The notes: generated by a model from the sequence alone, not told the origin. DNA of 35,066 nucleotides from CAZGVW01 sp964529265 (GCA_964529265.1 CAZGVW010000056.1:1-35066); one strand, 5' to 3'. Shown: positions 16,711 to 23,694, numbered from the stretch's first letter. Made by a program: numbers and translations.

Positions 16711-17454
16711 TCAGAGCCGGACGGACGATTCCGTGACGCGCCGGCCCGTGGGCAGCAGGTACGTGGCCAGGTTCAGGCACAGGCGGTTGGCCACACGCGC
16801 GAAGCGCTCGTACTGCGTGTCCGCCTGCTCGGCGATCTTGGATTCCGCCAGCCCCGCCGCGGCCAACTGCTCCGGTGAGGATCGGGTGAAGACATCCACC
16901 ATCGGCCGATCCGCCTCGAAGTGGAACTGGAAGCCGTACGAGCGAATTCCTGCGCGGAACGACTGAACGGCGCACGCCTTGCTGGAGGCCAGCGCCGTGG
17001 CGCCGGGCGGCGCCTTTTTCACCTCGTCCTCGTGATGGCTGAACTGGGGGCTGCGCCACGGAATGCCGCTGAGAATCGCATCCGTCTGGCCCGCTGGTGA
17101 GATTTCGATGTCGCAGAAGCCGATCTCAGGCTTCGGCATCCTCTGGACCTCGCCGCCCAGCGCCATCGCCAGCATCTGGTGCCCGAGGCAGACGCCCACG
17201 ACCGGCAGTTCCGCATCATGCGCGCAGCGCAGGAACTCCATCTCGAGGTCCATCCACACCGGGCGCTCCGCGCCGGCGGCGCAACTCTGCGGGCCGCCGA
17301 GCGAGATCACCCCGTCCACGCCGTCGAGGTCGGGTGGAATCTCGTCGCCGCGATCGGGACGGAGGATGGTGAGCAGGAGCCCGTGATCACGGAGCGTGGC
17401 GCCGAGCCGGCCCGGCCGCGCGGAGTCGCTGTGTTGAAAGACGATCAGTGGCAT
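16711..17454 (-). CDS. Class I glutamine amidotransferase-like protein
   Basis: This is a 247-aa cytosolic protein with the class I GATase fold. The nucleophile is Cys89 in VGVCLGHQ, and the His178-Glu180 pair is in FQFHFEAD, so the triad is intact. SLGGPQSC near residue 51 is the oxyanion strand. Proteins of this stand-alone type resemble the GMP synthase amidotransferase domain and often act on gamma-glutamyl compounds; the acceptor is unknown here. No Shine-Dalgarno is present, but TATTCT lies nine bases before the ATG, suggesting a leaderless message. It is cotranscribed with the DNA glycosylase downstream; whether the two functions are linked is unclear. Confidence 0.9.
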   Translation of the reverse strand: MPLIVFQHSDSARPGRLGATLRDHGLLLTILRPDRGDEIPPDLDGVDGVISLGGPQSCAAGAERPVWMDLEMEFLRCAHDAELPVVGVCLGHQMLAMALGGEVQRMPKPEIGFCDIEISPAGQTDAILSGIPWRSPQFSHHEDEVKKAPPGATALASSKACAVQSFRAGIRSYGFQFHFEADRPMVDVFTRSSPEQLAAAGLAESKIAEQADTQYERFARVANRLCLNLATYLLPTGRRVTESSVRL

Positions 17455-17463
17455 CGGGTGCGG

Positions 17464-17469
17464 AGAATA
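17464..17469 (-). promoter_or_regulatory. -10 hexamer TATTCT, leaderless type
   Basis: TATTCT on the minus strand lies nine bases before the amidotransferase ATG, with no ribosome site between. Confidence 0.4.
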
Positions 17470-17507
17470 CCAGCCGCGAATCCGGCGCGAGCGCCCTCAA
17501 AACGCAG

Positions 17508-17580
17508 GGCAGCCGCCCGTGACACGAGGGGGCGTGGTCCGGGCGGCTGCCGGCGACGGGCGTGGTGGGTTGCCCGTCGC
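17508..17580. repeat. Two adjacent perfect hairpins
   Basis: GGCAGCCGCCCG/CGGGCGGCTGCC (12 bp, 20-nt loop) and GCGACGGGC/GCCCGTCGC (9 bp, 10-nt loop) are one base apart. On the minus strand the first is followed by CTGCGTTTTG, so it may terminate transcripts coming from mraZ. Confidence 0.6.
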
Positions 17581-17631
17581 GTGCGAGGGGTAAAAGGCCG
17601 TGGGGCAAGCGCTCAGCGCGTTTTCCGCAAA

Positions 17632-17662
17632 GATCCGGCTGACCTGCCAGTCCAGCCGGATC
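17632..17662. repeat. 10-bp perfect hairpin
   Basis: GATCCGGCTG (17632-17641) pairs with CAGCCGGATC (17653-17662) around an 11-nt loop. TTT follows on the minus strand, so it is a possible weak terminator. Confidence 0.55.
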
Positions 17663-18065
17663 GGTGAGCCGTGGCCTTCCTTCGCCCTCGAGTCGCTCGC
17701 CCCGCCGGCTGACGCGCCGAGGCGTCAGACGCCGGGGTCGTGGCGATTCCGGCGCGATCCGTGCGCCGACGACCAGTCGAATCCGTTCAGGCGGGCGATG
17801 ACGCTCCTTCCGTGACCAGGGCCGGGCTCCGAACAAAGCAACGCGCGCAGACCCGCTGCGCCCGCCGGTCCGGCCGCCCCGTCCATGGAGCAACCGCCGG
17901 CGAAACTGCCTGCTGGTTTTCGGTGAGGCGTCGCGGGGCGGCCGAGGCGACGCGTCTCTCGCTGAAAAACCCGGACACGACCGTTTCCGGCCGCATCGGG
18001 CGCTTTCCCTCTTACATGGTCCGGTGCTCAGAGTCGGTCAGACCATCCGTGCTCTGACGCGGACC

Positions 18066-18533
18066 TCAAGATCCCTCTTTCCTCCGGCTCTCTTTGCTCT
18101 CGATTCGAGCCATCAACTCCGGCAACTTCTCCAGCCTCGACCTGCGGCTCTCCCTCCACGCCGCCCGGTCGCGAATCTCCAGCCATTCGCCCGCGCCGAC
18201 CAGGGTCACGTCCGATGCGAGCCCGACCAGGTCCAACATGTCCTCCGGCAGGCGGATCCGACCCGCCGTGTCCATCTCCAGACGCGCGGACAACCCGAAC
18301 AGGGTTGCCTGCAGCTCAGCCTCATCCTGATCAGGGGTCAGCCCCAGTCGCCGGTCCTTGGCCCGGTCAACGAAATCTCGTTCCGTGTACAGCCTGATGG
18401 TCCGGCCCACCCAGGGAAGGGCGTACCAAGCCCCGCCGTGCTCCAGCGCCTGCCAGCGGGAGCGGATGTCGGCCGGGATCGCAAGGCGGTGCTTGGCATC
18501 GATCGCGTGTTCGTACTGGCCGGTGAAGAGCAA
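18066..18533 (-). CDS. mraZ: Transcriptional regulator MraZ
   Basis: This 155-aa DNA-binding protein has two SpoVT/AbrB-like halves: (M)LFTGQYEHAIDAKHRLAIP at the N-terminus and LEMDTAGRIRLPEDML in the second half. Both carry the D-x-x-x-R signature. MraZ forms rings and represses the mra/dcw cell-division operon and itself through TGGG repeats. The frame is open to a GTG at 18611, but canonical MraZ begins M-F-x-G, which points to the TTG at 18533. A promoter with an inverted operator lies between the two (18570-18598). The usual downstream partner rsmH is absent; the gene is followed by a 611-bp gene-free stretch, so mraZ is an orphan here. Confidence 0.88.
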   Translation of the reverse strand: MLFTGQYEHAIDAKHRLAIPADIRSRWQALEHGGAWYALPWVGRTIRLYTERDFVDRAKDRRLGLTPDQDEAELQATLFGLSARLEMDTAGRIRLPEDMLDLVGLASDVTLVGAGEWLEIRDRAAWRESRRSRLEKLPELMARIESKESRRKEGS

Positions 18534-18569
18534 GGGGCGTATTCCAAGACCAGGTCGGCCGTGCGCGGG

Positions 18570-18598
18570 AAAATACCCCACCACGTGGGAATTTGCAA
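18570..18598 (-). promoter_or_regulatory. mraZ promoter with CCCAC/GTGGG operator
   Basis: Minus strand: TTGCAA (18593-18598), 17 bp, TATTTT (18570-18575). The spacer holds the inverted repeat CCCAC-CAC-GTGGG (18577-18589), which contains TGGG, the core of known MraZ boxes. The start of transcription would be about 30 bp before the TTG start codon. Autoregulation is inferred. Confidence 0.5.
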
Positions 18599-18760
18599 CA
18601 CTCTGCGACACTTTCTGTCGTCAAAACTTCTCCACGACTTGTCCCCAAGCACGCCACGGCCCATGCCACTATCTTGGTCCCTCATCGGGGTGGTCCGGGC
18701 GGGTCGATGGATAGGGGTCGGAACCCCGGAACCCGCCTGGGCTTGCGAGGAGACGAGCCG

Positions 18761-19231
18761 ATGCCCGAGGCCGCCGCGCCAGACCTCGAGGGGCCGCTGT
18801 CCCTCATCCCATCGGCCCGGTACGTCATGACGGCCTGTTTTGACGGGGACCGGGCCGGGATCCTTGTGGAATGGGTGCAGCGCTGCGCCTCGGAGCCACC
18901 CCTGGTGGCGGTGGCGGTGCGCAAGGGGCGGCCGATCGAGCCCATCATCCGGGACAGCCACGCCTTCGCCCTGTGCGCGATCGCGCCGGACGACACCTTC
19001 CTCCTGCGCAAGCTGGGCGACGGGGACAAGCACTCTTCCGATGTGCTCGACGCGATCCGCTGCGAGACGCTGCGCACGGGCTCGCCCTGCCTCACGCGCG
19101 CCCGGGCCGCGATCGACTGCGAGGTCGTGCGCCACTTCGATCTCGACGCCGATCATGAACTCTACGTGGGGCAGGTGGTCGCGGCGAAGTCGTATGCCGG
19201 GGCGAGCGCCGACAGCGCTGCGCAGCGCTAA
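18761..19231 (+). CDS. Flavin reductase-like, FMN-binding domain protein
   Basis: This 156-aa protein has the split-barrel flavin reductase-like fold: an early beta-strand SARYVMTACFDGDRAG (18-33), then PPLVAVAVRKG and SHAFALCAIAPDD, where the usual FMN-binding backbone contacts lie, and CEVVRHFDLDADHELYVGQV near the end. The start ATG is chosen because GAGGAG lies about nine bases upstream; the frame extends further 5' without support. It is short for an oxidoreductase of this class (usually 160-200 aa). The electron partner and substrate are unknown. It is divergent from mraZ and upstream of the amidohydrolase. Confidence 0.83.
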   Translation: MPEAAAPDLEGPLSLIPSARYVMTACFDGDRAGILVEWVQRCASEPPLVAVAVRKGRPIEPIIRDSHAFALCAIAPDDTFLLRKLGDGDKHSSDVLDAIRCETLRTGSPCLTRARAAIDCEVVRHFDLDADHELYVGQVVAAKSYAGASADSAAQR

Positions 19232-19273
19232 CGAGGACACCACGAGCAGCCCGGATGTGCCCGGCTCGCCTCC

Positions 19274-19279
19274 TATCAT
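19274..19279 (+). promoter_or_regulatory. -10 hexamer TATCAT, leaderless type
   Basis: TATCAT lies eight bases before the amidohydrolase ATG (19288); no ribosome site. The same hexamer at the same distance precedes the next gene. Confidence 0.5.
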
Positions 19280-19287
19280 CCCGCCGT

Positions 19288-20388
19288 ATGACGCCACACG
19301 CCGCGCGCGTTTCGCCCGCCAACCGGTTCGGCCTGGATTACCGCGCCGAAGCGGCCCGCTTCGGCCCGCCGGCCGCGCCGATCATCGATGCGCACACCCA
19401 CATCAACGGCGCCCGCGCAGCGCGCATCTACGACGAGGCGCGCAGGCTCTACGGCGTCGCCGAAACGTGGTCCATGACGCAACTCTCGCAGGCGGATGAC
19501 GTTCGCGCGGCGCTCGGCGACACGCTCCGGTTCATCGCCGTTCCCAACTACATGGCGGACGACCGCCGCCGCGCCTTCCGCGAAAGCCTGCTCGAAGACA
19601 TCCGCGCCTGGCGCGGCCACGGCGCGCGCATCCTCAAGTTCTGGACCGCCCCCCGCTCCCGCGACATGATCGACGAGATCGGCGAGGACGCGATCGGCGC
19701 CCTCGATTCCCCGTGGCGCCTCCGCGCCATGGACCTCGCCGGCGAACTCGGCATGATGTTCATGATCCACGTCGGCGATCCCGATACGTGGTTCCGCACG
19801 AAGTACACCGACGCCTCGAAATACGGAACAAAGCCGCAGCAATACGAAACGTTCGAGCGCCTGCTCGACCGCTACCCCACTCCCTGGATCGCCGCGCACA
19901 TGGGCGGCTGGCCGGAGGATCTCTCCTTCCTCGACGGCCTCCTGGGGCGCCACCCCAACCTCCACCTCGATTCCTCCGCCACCAAGTGGATGGTGCGCGA
20001 ACTGAGCGCGCACCCGCGCGAGGCCATCATCGATTTCCTCACCCGCTGGCGCGGACGCATCCTGTTCGGCTCCGACATCGTGACCCTGGATGCGCACCTG
20101 AGCGATGATTCCGGCCCCCGCGGCATGGGCGAGCAGGCGTCCTCTTCGGACGAAGCGTTCGACCTCTACGCAAGCCGCTACTGGGCCCTGCGCACGCTGT
20201 GGGAAACCGACTACGACGGCGAATCCCCCATCGCCGACCCCGACCTCGCCATGGTCGAACCCGCGCGCTACGACGCCATGGCCGCGCCGCGACTCCGCGG
20301 CAAGCGCGTTCCGGCCGATCTGCTCCGCTCGCTCTACCACGACGCCGCGGCGGACCTGATGCGACGGTGGGTCGCCGAGCATCCATAG
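19288..20388 (+). CDS. Amidohydrolase family (amidohydrolase_2-type) metal hydrolase or decarboxylase
   Basis: This 366-aa cytosolic TIM-barrel enzyme has metal and catalytic positions His36 and His38 (IDAHTHIN), His161 (MIHVGD), His204 (AAHMGG) and Asp263 (LFGSDIV). This is the pattern of the ACMSD/gamma-resorcylate decarboxylase-like amidohydrolases. Lys117 (ARILKFW) is positioned in a central strand. The substrate is not predictable. The start at MTPHAARV is preferred to an in-frame Met 11 codons earlier because a -10 hexamer sits directly upstream, consistent with a leaderless message. Its stop is 24 bp before the glycosyltransferase gene. Confidence 0.88.
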   Translation: MTPHAARVSPANRFGLDYRAEAARFGPPAAPIIDAHTHINGARAARIYDEARRLYGVAETWSMTQLSQADDVRAALGDTLRFIAVPNYMADDRRRAFRESLLEDIRAWRGHGARILKFWTAPRSRDMIDEIGEDAIGALDSPWRLRAMDLAGELGMMFMIHVGDPDTWFRTKYTDASKYGTKPQQYETFERLLDRYPTPWIAAHMGGWPEDLSFLDGLLGRHPNLHLDSSATKWMVRELSAHPREAIIDFLTRWRGRILFGSDIVTLDAHLSDDSGPRGMGEQASSSDEAFDLYASRYWALRTLWETDYDGESPIADPDLAMVEPARYDAMAAPRLRGKRVPADLLRSLYHDAAADLMRRWVAEHP

Positions 20389-20398
20389 CCGGCGCCCT

Positions 20399-20404
20399 TA
20401 TCAT
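20399..20404 (+). promoter_or_regulatory. -10 hexamer TATCAT, leaderless type
   Basis: TATCAT lies eight bases before the GTG start at 20413 with no Shine-Dalgarno. Confidence 0.45.
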
Positions 20405-20412
20405 CGCGGCCC

Positions 20413-21639
20413 GTGCGCACAGCGATCGACATCGCGCTCATCGCCATATCCCTCCCCGCCGGCCTCGCGGCGGTGTATTTCACGCTCATGGCCGCGATGA
20501 CGCTGCGCTCCGCCCGCAGCGTCCCCACGCTCCGAGGCGGGCTCGACGCTCCGCCGCCAACCACAGAGCCCCCCACCGTCTGCGTCATCGTTCCGGCGCA
20601 TAACGAGCAGGACGTGATCGCGGGACTCGTCTCGTCCGTGCTGGCACAAGACCACCAGCCACTTCATCTCGTTCTCGCGCTCGATCGCTGCGCCGACGGC
20701 ACAGCCGAAGCCGCCCGCAACGCGGCGGGCGCCGACCAGCGCCTCGAAATCATCGAGATCGACCATTGCCCGGAAGACTGGGCCGGCAAGGTCCACGCCG
20801 CGTGGCGCGGCGTTCAGGAATCCAACGCAGCCCGCAGCGCCGACCTGCTCCTCTTCGCCGACGCCGACACCGCCTTCGACCCCGCCTGCGTGCGCGCCGC
20901 AGTGAACCTCCTCGCAGCCCGCCGCCTCGACATGCTCAGCCTGCTCTCCACGCTCGGCAGCCGCCACTGGTGGGAACTGATCGCGCAGCCCGTCGCCGCC
21001 TACGAACTGCTCCGCCATTTCCCGCTCCATCGCGTCAACAGCGATGTGCGCGATCGAACTTCCTTCGCCAACGGGCAGTTCATGCTCTTCACGCGCGAAG
21101 CCTACAACCAGATCGGCGGCCACGAATCCGTGCGCGACGAACTGCTCGAAGACCTCGCCTTCGCCCGGAAGATGAAGTTCGCCGGCCTGCGCAACGGCCT
21201 CTTCCTGGCCGATGGCCTCCTCACCTGTCGCATGTATGCATCATGGCCCGCTTTCCTCCGCGGCTGGAAGCGCATCTTCATCGAATCCGCGGGCCGACGG
21301 CCGTCGCGCCTTGCCTCATGGGCCCGGCGCCTGTTCGCGACGGAAGTCGCGCTGCCCGCACTCGCGCTTATCGCAGCCCTAGGCGGCGCGCTCGGCATCG
21401 CGCGTGATCACTCACTCCCCGCGTCCATCGCCCTCGGCGCCGGAGCCGCGGGCATCCTCGCCTGGCTCATCGCCATGCTGATCATCCGCCGCCTCCAGGG
21501 CGCTCCGCTCTGGACCGCCCCTCTCGCCCCCGCCGGCGCAGCGCTCACCGCCCGCCTTCTCTCCGAAGCCGCGGCAGACCTCGAGCGAGGCCGCGCTGTC
21601 GAGTGGGCCGGCCGCGCCTACGCGCGCCCAACCCGCTGA
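20413..21639 (+). CDS. Membrane-associated family 2 glycosyltransferase
   Basis: This 408-aa inverting glycosyltransferase of the GT2 family has an N-terminal membrane helix (about 5-30) and a GT-A domain with VIVPAHNEQDVI (58-69), LALDRCADGT (nucleotide-sugar binding), DADT (150-153, metal binding) and ELLEDLAFAR, where the Asp is the likely catalytic base. FANGQFMLFTREAYNQIGGH and RMYASWPAFLRGWKRIF resemble GTs linked to carotenoid or hopanoid glycosylation. Two or three C-terminal helices follow (about 310-385). The acceptor is probably a lipid, by analogy only. It has a GTG start with no ribosome site and a -10 just upstream. Confidence 0.87.
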   Translation: MRTAIDIALIAISLPAGLAAVYFTLMAAMTLRSARSVPTLRGGLDAPPPTTEPPTVCVIVPAHNEQDVIAGLVSSVLAQDHQPLHLVLALDRCADGTAEAARNAAGADQRLEIIEIDHCPEDWAGKVHAAWRGVQESNAARSADLLLFADADTAFDPACVRAAVNLLAARRLDMLSLLSTLGSRHWWELIAQPVAAYELLRHFPLHRVNSDVRDRTSFANGQFMLFTREAYNQIGGHESVRDELLEDLAFARKMKFAGLRNGLFLADGLLTCRMYASWPAFLRGWKRIFIESAGRRPSRLASWARRLFATEVALPALALIAALGGALGIARDHSLPASIALGAGAAGILAWLIAMLIIRRLQGAPLWTAPLAPAGAALTARLLSEAAADLERGRAVEWAGRAYARPTR

Positions 21640-21663
21640 CAGACCGTCAGACCGTCAGACGAT
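21640..21663. repeat. Three tandem 8-bp units between convergent genes
   Basis: CAGACCGT, CAGACCGT and CAGACGAT run head to tail. The array starts right after the glycosyltransferase stop and covers the stop codon of the DUF4286 gene on the other strand. Confidence 0.8.
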
Positions 21664-21957
21664 CTCCCCCAGCCGCCGCTCAAACTTCACACCCCGCTCC
21701 GGCGGGAACCGCTTCAGCCCATCCGCCCGCAACGCCGCGGCATGCTTCGAGACGTACTGCTCGTACATCTCGCGCGTGCCGAAGACGTAATGCGTCTCCA
21801 CCCGGGGCGGATCGCCCTCCAGCCGCACGATCATGGCCGAGTGGGCCCCGTGGCCGACCACCTGGTCCACGTGCCCATCCTCCAGCCACGCCACGTACTC
21901 CCGGGCCGTCGCCTCGTCGGGCAGCGTTGCCTGAACCATGTACAGCACTCTGGACAT
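21655..21957 (-). CDS. DUF4286 family protein
   Basis: This 100-aa soluble protein has a ferredoxin-like alpha/beta pattern: VLYMVQATLPDEATAREYVA, then WLEDGHVDQVVGHGAHSAMI, a strand ETHYVFGT, and MYEQYVSKHAAALRADGLKRF. These are the features of DUF4286. Members are small, single-domain and of unknown function; a dimeric alpha-beta barrel fold is likely. It is convergent with the glycosyltransferase. No Shine-Dalgarno is seen; TATTCT lies six bases before ATG. Confidence 0.82.
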   Translation of the reverse strand: MSRVLYMVQATLPDEATAREYVAWLEDGHVDQVVGHGAHSAMIVRLEGDPPRVETHYVFGTREMYEQYVSKHAAALRADGLKRFPPERGVKFERRLGEIV

Positions 21958-21963
21958 GGGCCC

Positions 21964-21969
21964 AGAATA
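21964..21969 (-). promoter_or_regulatory. -10 hexamer TATTCT, leaderless type
   Basis: TATTCT on the minus strand lies six bases before the DUF4286 ATG; only GGGCCC separates them. Confidence 0.45.
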
Positions 21970-22025
21970 GCCCCGGCCCCCTTGCGGACACCCCGGAGGC
22001 CGGCCACCGGCCCGCACCTCCCACC

Positions 22026-22063
22026 TTGCCCCCCCGCAGGCCGTTGCTACACTGCCCGGCTCG
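22026..22063 (+). promoter_or_regulatory. rpsP-trmD-rplS promoter sharing a 20-nt core with rpmB
   Basis: TTGCCC (22026-22031), 16 bp, TACACT (22048-22053). The 20-mer at 22044-22063 is identical to the one upstream of rpmB (4931-4950, minus). The leader before rpsP would be about 60 nt. Confidence 0.65.
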
Positions 22064-22122
22064 CCGCGGTCCGGACCCGTCGAATCCGGGGGCCGGGGCG
22101 GTCCTTTGGAGCCCTCACACAG

Positions 22123-22461
22123 ATGGTCAGAATCCGCATGAAGCGCATGGGTCGGCGCCACAAGCCCTTCTACCGAATCAACGCGGTCGAGAAGCGCACG
22201 CAACGCGACGGCGTGGTCATCGAGGAACTCGGCTGGTACAACCCGCTCGAGAAGGACGCCGCGAAGGCCGTCAACCTCAAGGAAGACCGCATCAAGCACT
22301 GGATCAGCCTCGGCGCGCAGCCCAGCGACACCGTGCGCGATATGCTCGCCAAGCGCGGCCTCGTCGATGTCGAAGCGTGGAAGAAGGATCGCGAAGCCCG
22401 CAAGCAGCGCCGCATGAAGGCCCGCGCCAAGCCCGCCGCGGCTGCCGAGTCCGCGGAGTGA
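22123..22461 (+). CDS. rpsP: 30S ribosomal protein S16
   Basis: This is a 112-aa ribosomal protein with the S16 pattern VRIRMKRMGRRHKPFYRINA at the N-terminus, then ELGWYNPLE and LGAQPSDTVRDML. It has a longer than usual basic/Ala-rich tail (KQRRMKARAKPAAAAE). A GGAG lies eleven bases before the ATG. It heads a ribosomal operon with trmD and rplS; the rimM gene that commonly sits between rpsP and trmD is missing. Confidence 0.97.
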   Translation: MVRIRMKRMGRRHKPFYRINAVEKRTQRDGVVIEELGWYNPLEKDAAKAVNLKEDRIKHWISLGAQPSDTVRDMLAKRGLVDVEAWKKDREARKQRRMKARAKPAAAAESAE

Positions 22462-22492
22462 TGCGTCTCCGGCCCGCAACGGGGGCCGAATC

Positions 22493-23215
22493 GTGAGCGC
22501 CCAGCCTCTCCTGATCGACGTTCTGACTATTTTTCCCGCCATGTTCGAGCCCGTGCTGGGCGAGAGCATCACGGGCCGTGCGCGCGCCGCGGGGCTGGTC
22601 GAGTGGCGCATCACCAACATCCGCAGATTCGCCACCGACAAGCACCAGAAGGTGGATGATCGCCCCTTCGGCGGCGGCCCGGGCATGGTCATGATGTGCC
22701 AGCCGCTCTGGGACGCCGTGCTGGCCGTGGAAGCCGCGGACCCGCGCCCCGCGACGCGCATCCTCATGACCCCGCAGGGCAAGCCCCTCACGCAGGACGT
22801 CGTCGAGGAACTCGCCAAAGCGCCACGCCTGCTCATCATCGCCGGCCACTACGAGGGCGTGGACGAGCGCGTGGTCCAGCGCCTGGCCCCCCTCGAACTC
22901 AGCGTCGGCGACTATGTCCTGACCGGAGGCGAACTCCCGGCCATGATCCTGATGGACGCCGTGATCCGCCTCCTGCCGGGGGTGCTCGGCCACGAGGACG
23001 CCGCGGCGGAGGACAGTTTCTCCACCCGCGACCCCGCCTCGGGCCGGCCCCTCCTCGACTGCCCCCACTACACCCGCCCCCGTGTCTGGGAGGGCATGGA
23101 GGCCCCGGAGGTGCTCTTCTCGGGGGACCACGGGGCGGTCGCCCGCTGGCGGCACGAGCAGCGCCTGGCCCGGACCCGGGACCGGCGGCCTGACCTGCTC
23201 CCGGAAAATGGCTAG
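22493..23215 (+). CDS. trmD: tRNA (guanine-N1-)-methyltransferase
   Basis: This 240-aa SPOUT-class enzyme makes m1G at position 37 of tRNAs reading CNN codons, preventing +1 frameshifts. The sequence shows LTIFPAMFEP, the substrate loop FGGGPGM (60-66), GHYEGVDERV, and the knot segment SVGDYVLTGGELPAMILMDA, followed by EDSF. The length is normal. The start is GTG, 31 bp after the rpsP stop, without a good Shine-Dalgarno, so translation may depend on rpsP. Confidence 0.97.
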   Translation: MSAQPLLIDVLTIFPAMFEPVLGESITGRARAAGLVEWRITNIRRFATDKHQKVDDRPFGGGPGMVMMCQPLWDAVLAVEAADPRPATRILMTPQGKPLTQDVVEELAKAPRLLIIAGHYEGVDERVVQRLAPLELSVGDYVLTGGELPAMILMDAVIRLLPGVLGHEDAAAEDSFSTRDPASGRPLLDCPHYTRPRVWEGMEAPEVLFSGDHGAVARWRHEQRLARTRDRRPDLLPENG

Positions 23216-23218
23216 ACT
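23190..23218 (+). promoter_or_regulatory. Possible internal promoter for rplS
   Basis: CTGACC (23190-23195), 17 bp, TAGACT (23213-23218). The -10 overlaps the trmD stop codon. It could add rplS transcription independent of rpsP. Confidence 0.3.
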
Positions 23219-23222
23219 CTCC

Positions 23223-23247
23223 GCCCCCCTGCCGCTCGGGCGGGGGC
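23223..23247 (+). repeat. GC-rich hairpin in the trmD-rplS spacer
   Basis: GCCCCC (23223-23228) pairs with GGGGGC (23242-23247); an overlapping alternative pairs CCGCCC with GGGCGG. It lies in the 65-bp leader of rplS and could be an attenuation or autoregulatory structure; no T-run follows. Confidence 0.4.
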
Positions 23248-23280
23248 TTGCCTCCTCCCCTTCAGATCCGGAACTCAGAC

Positions 23281-23670
23281 ATGGGCTCGCAGCAGATTCT
23301 CGAGAGCGTCGTTCAGGACCAGATCAAAGCCGACATTCCGCGCATGGACATCGGCGATACGGTCAACGTGCACTGCCGGATCATCGAGGGCGACAAGGAG
23401 CGCATCCAGGTGTACCAGGGCGTGCTCATTGCGCGCAAGGGTCGCGGGATCAACGAGATGATCTCCGTCCGCCGCATCGTGGACGGAGCGGGCGTTGAGC
23501 GCATGTTCCCGGTGCACTCGCCGCGGATCGCGAAGTACGAGATCGTCCGGCATGGCGACGCCCGCCGCGCGAAACTGTTCTACCTGCGCGATCGCGTGGG
23601 CAAGTCGCGCCGCCTGCGCGACCGCCGCCGCGGCTTGAAGAACGTGGAGGAGGCCGGCGCGGAGGCGTAA
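23281..23670 (+). CDS. rplS: 50S ribosomal protein L19
   Basis: This is a 129-aa ribosomal protein at the 30S-50S interface. Its L19 signature is IPRMDIGDTVNVHCRIIEGD then RIQVYQGVLIARKGRG, and further RMFPVHSPRI and RRAKLFYLRDRVGKSRRLRD. A Glu/Ala-rich tail ends the protein. The chosen ATG gives the expected family length; an upstream extension would begin inside the spacer hairpin. It is third in the rpsP operon and is followed 36 bp later by a YdjY-domain gene with its own -10. Confidence 0.97.
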   Translation: MGSQQILESVVQDQIKADIPRMDIGDTVNVHCRIIEGDKERIQVYQGVLIARKGRGINEMISVRRIVDGAGVERMFPVHSPRIAKYEIVRHGDARRAKLFYLRDRVGKSRRLRDRRRGLKNVEEAGAEA

Positions 23671-23694
23671 TCGCCTTCGCGGCCCCGCCGCGGC

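Larger units (their letters stand above)
17455..18065. other. 611-bp gene-free region with five perfect inverted repeats
   Basis: No open frame here is convincing. The region is instead rich in perfect stems: 12 bp (17508-17519 with 17540-17551), 9 bp (17553-17561 with 17572-17580), 10 bp (17632-17641 with 17653-17662), 7 bp (17709-17715 with 17722-17728) and 7 bp (17928-17934 with 17947-17953). It lies downstream of mraZ and upstream of the amidotransferase, both on the minus strand. On that strand the 12-bp stem is followed after five bases by TTTT and the 10-bp stem directly by TTT. It could be a long 3' UTR or an unrecognised structured RNA. Confidence 0.55.

Noticed and set aside
17773..17784. 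tmRNA-like GGATTCGACTGG on the minus strand
   Set aside because: No tag reading frame, no matching 3' tRNA-like half and no terminal T-arm follow within a plausible distance.
17787..17996. 69-codon open frame on the minus strand in the mraZ-amidotransferase gap
   Set aside because: Arg/Ala-rich sequence with no recognisable motif, a weak ribosome site, and overlap with a perfect hairpin; open frames of this size are common by chance at this GC content.
19258..19270. 13-bp match (TGCCCGGCTCGCC) to the rpsP promoter region
   Set aside because: Matches of this length are expected by chance in 35 kb of GC-rich DNA, and it is not at an equivalent promoter position.
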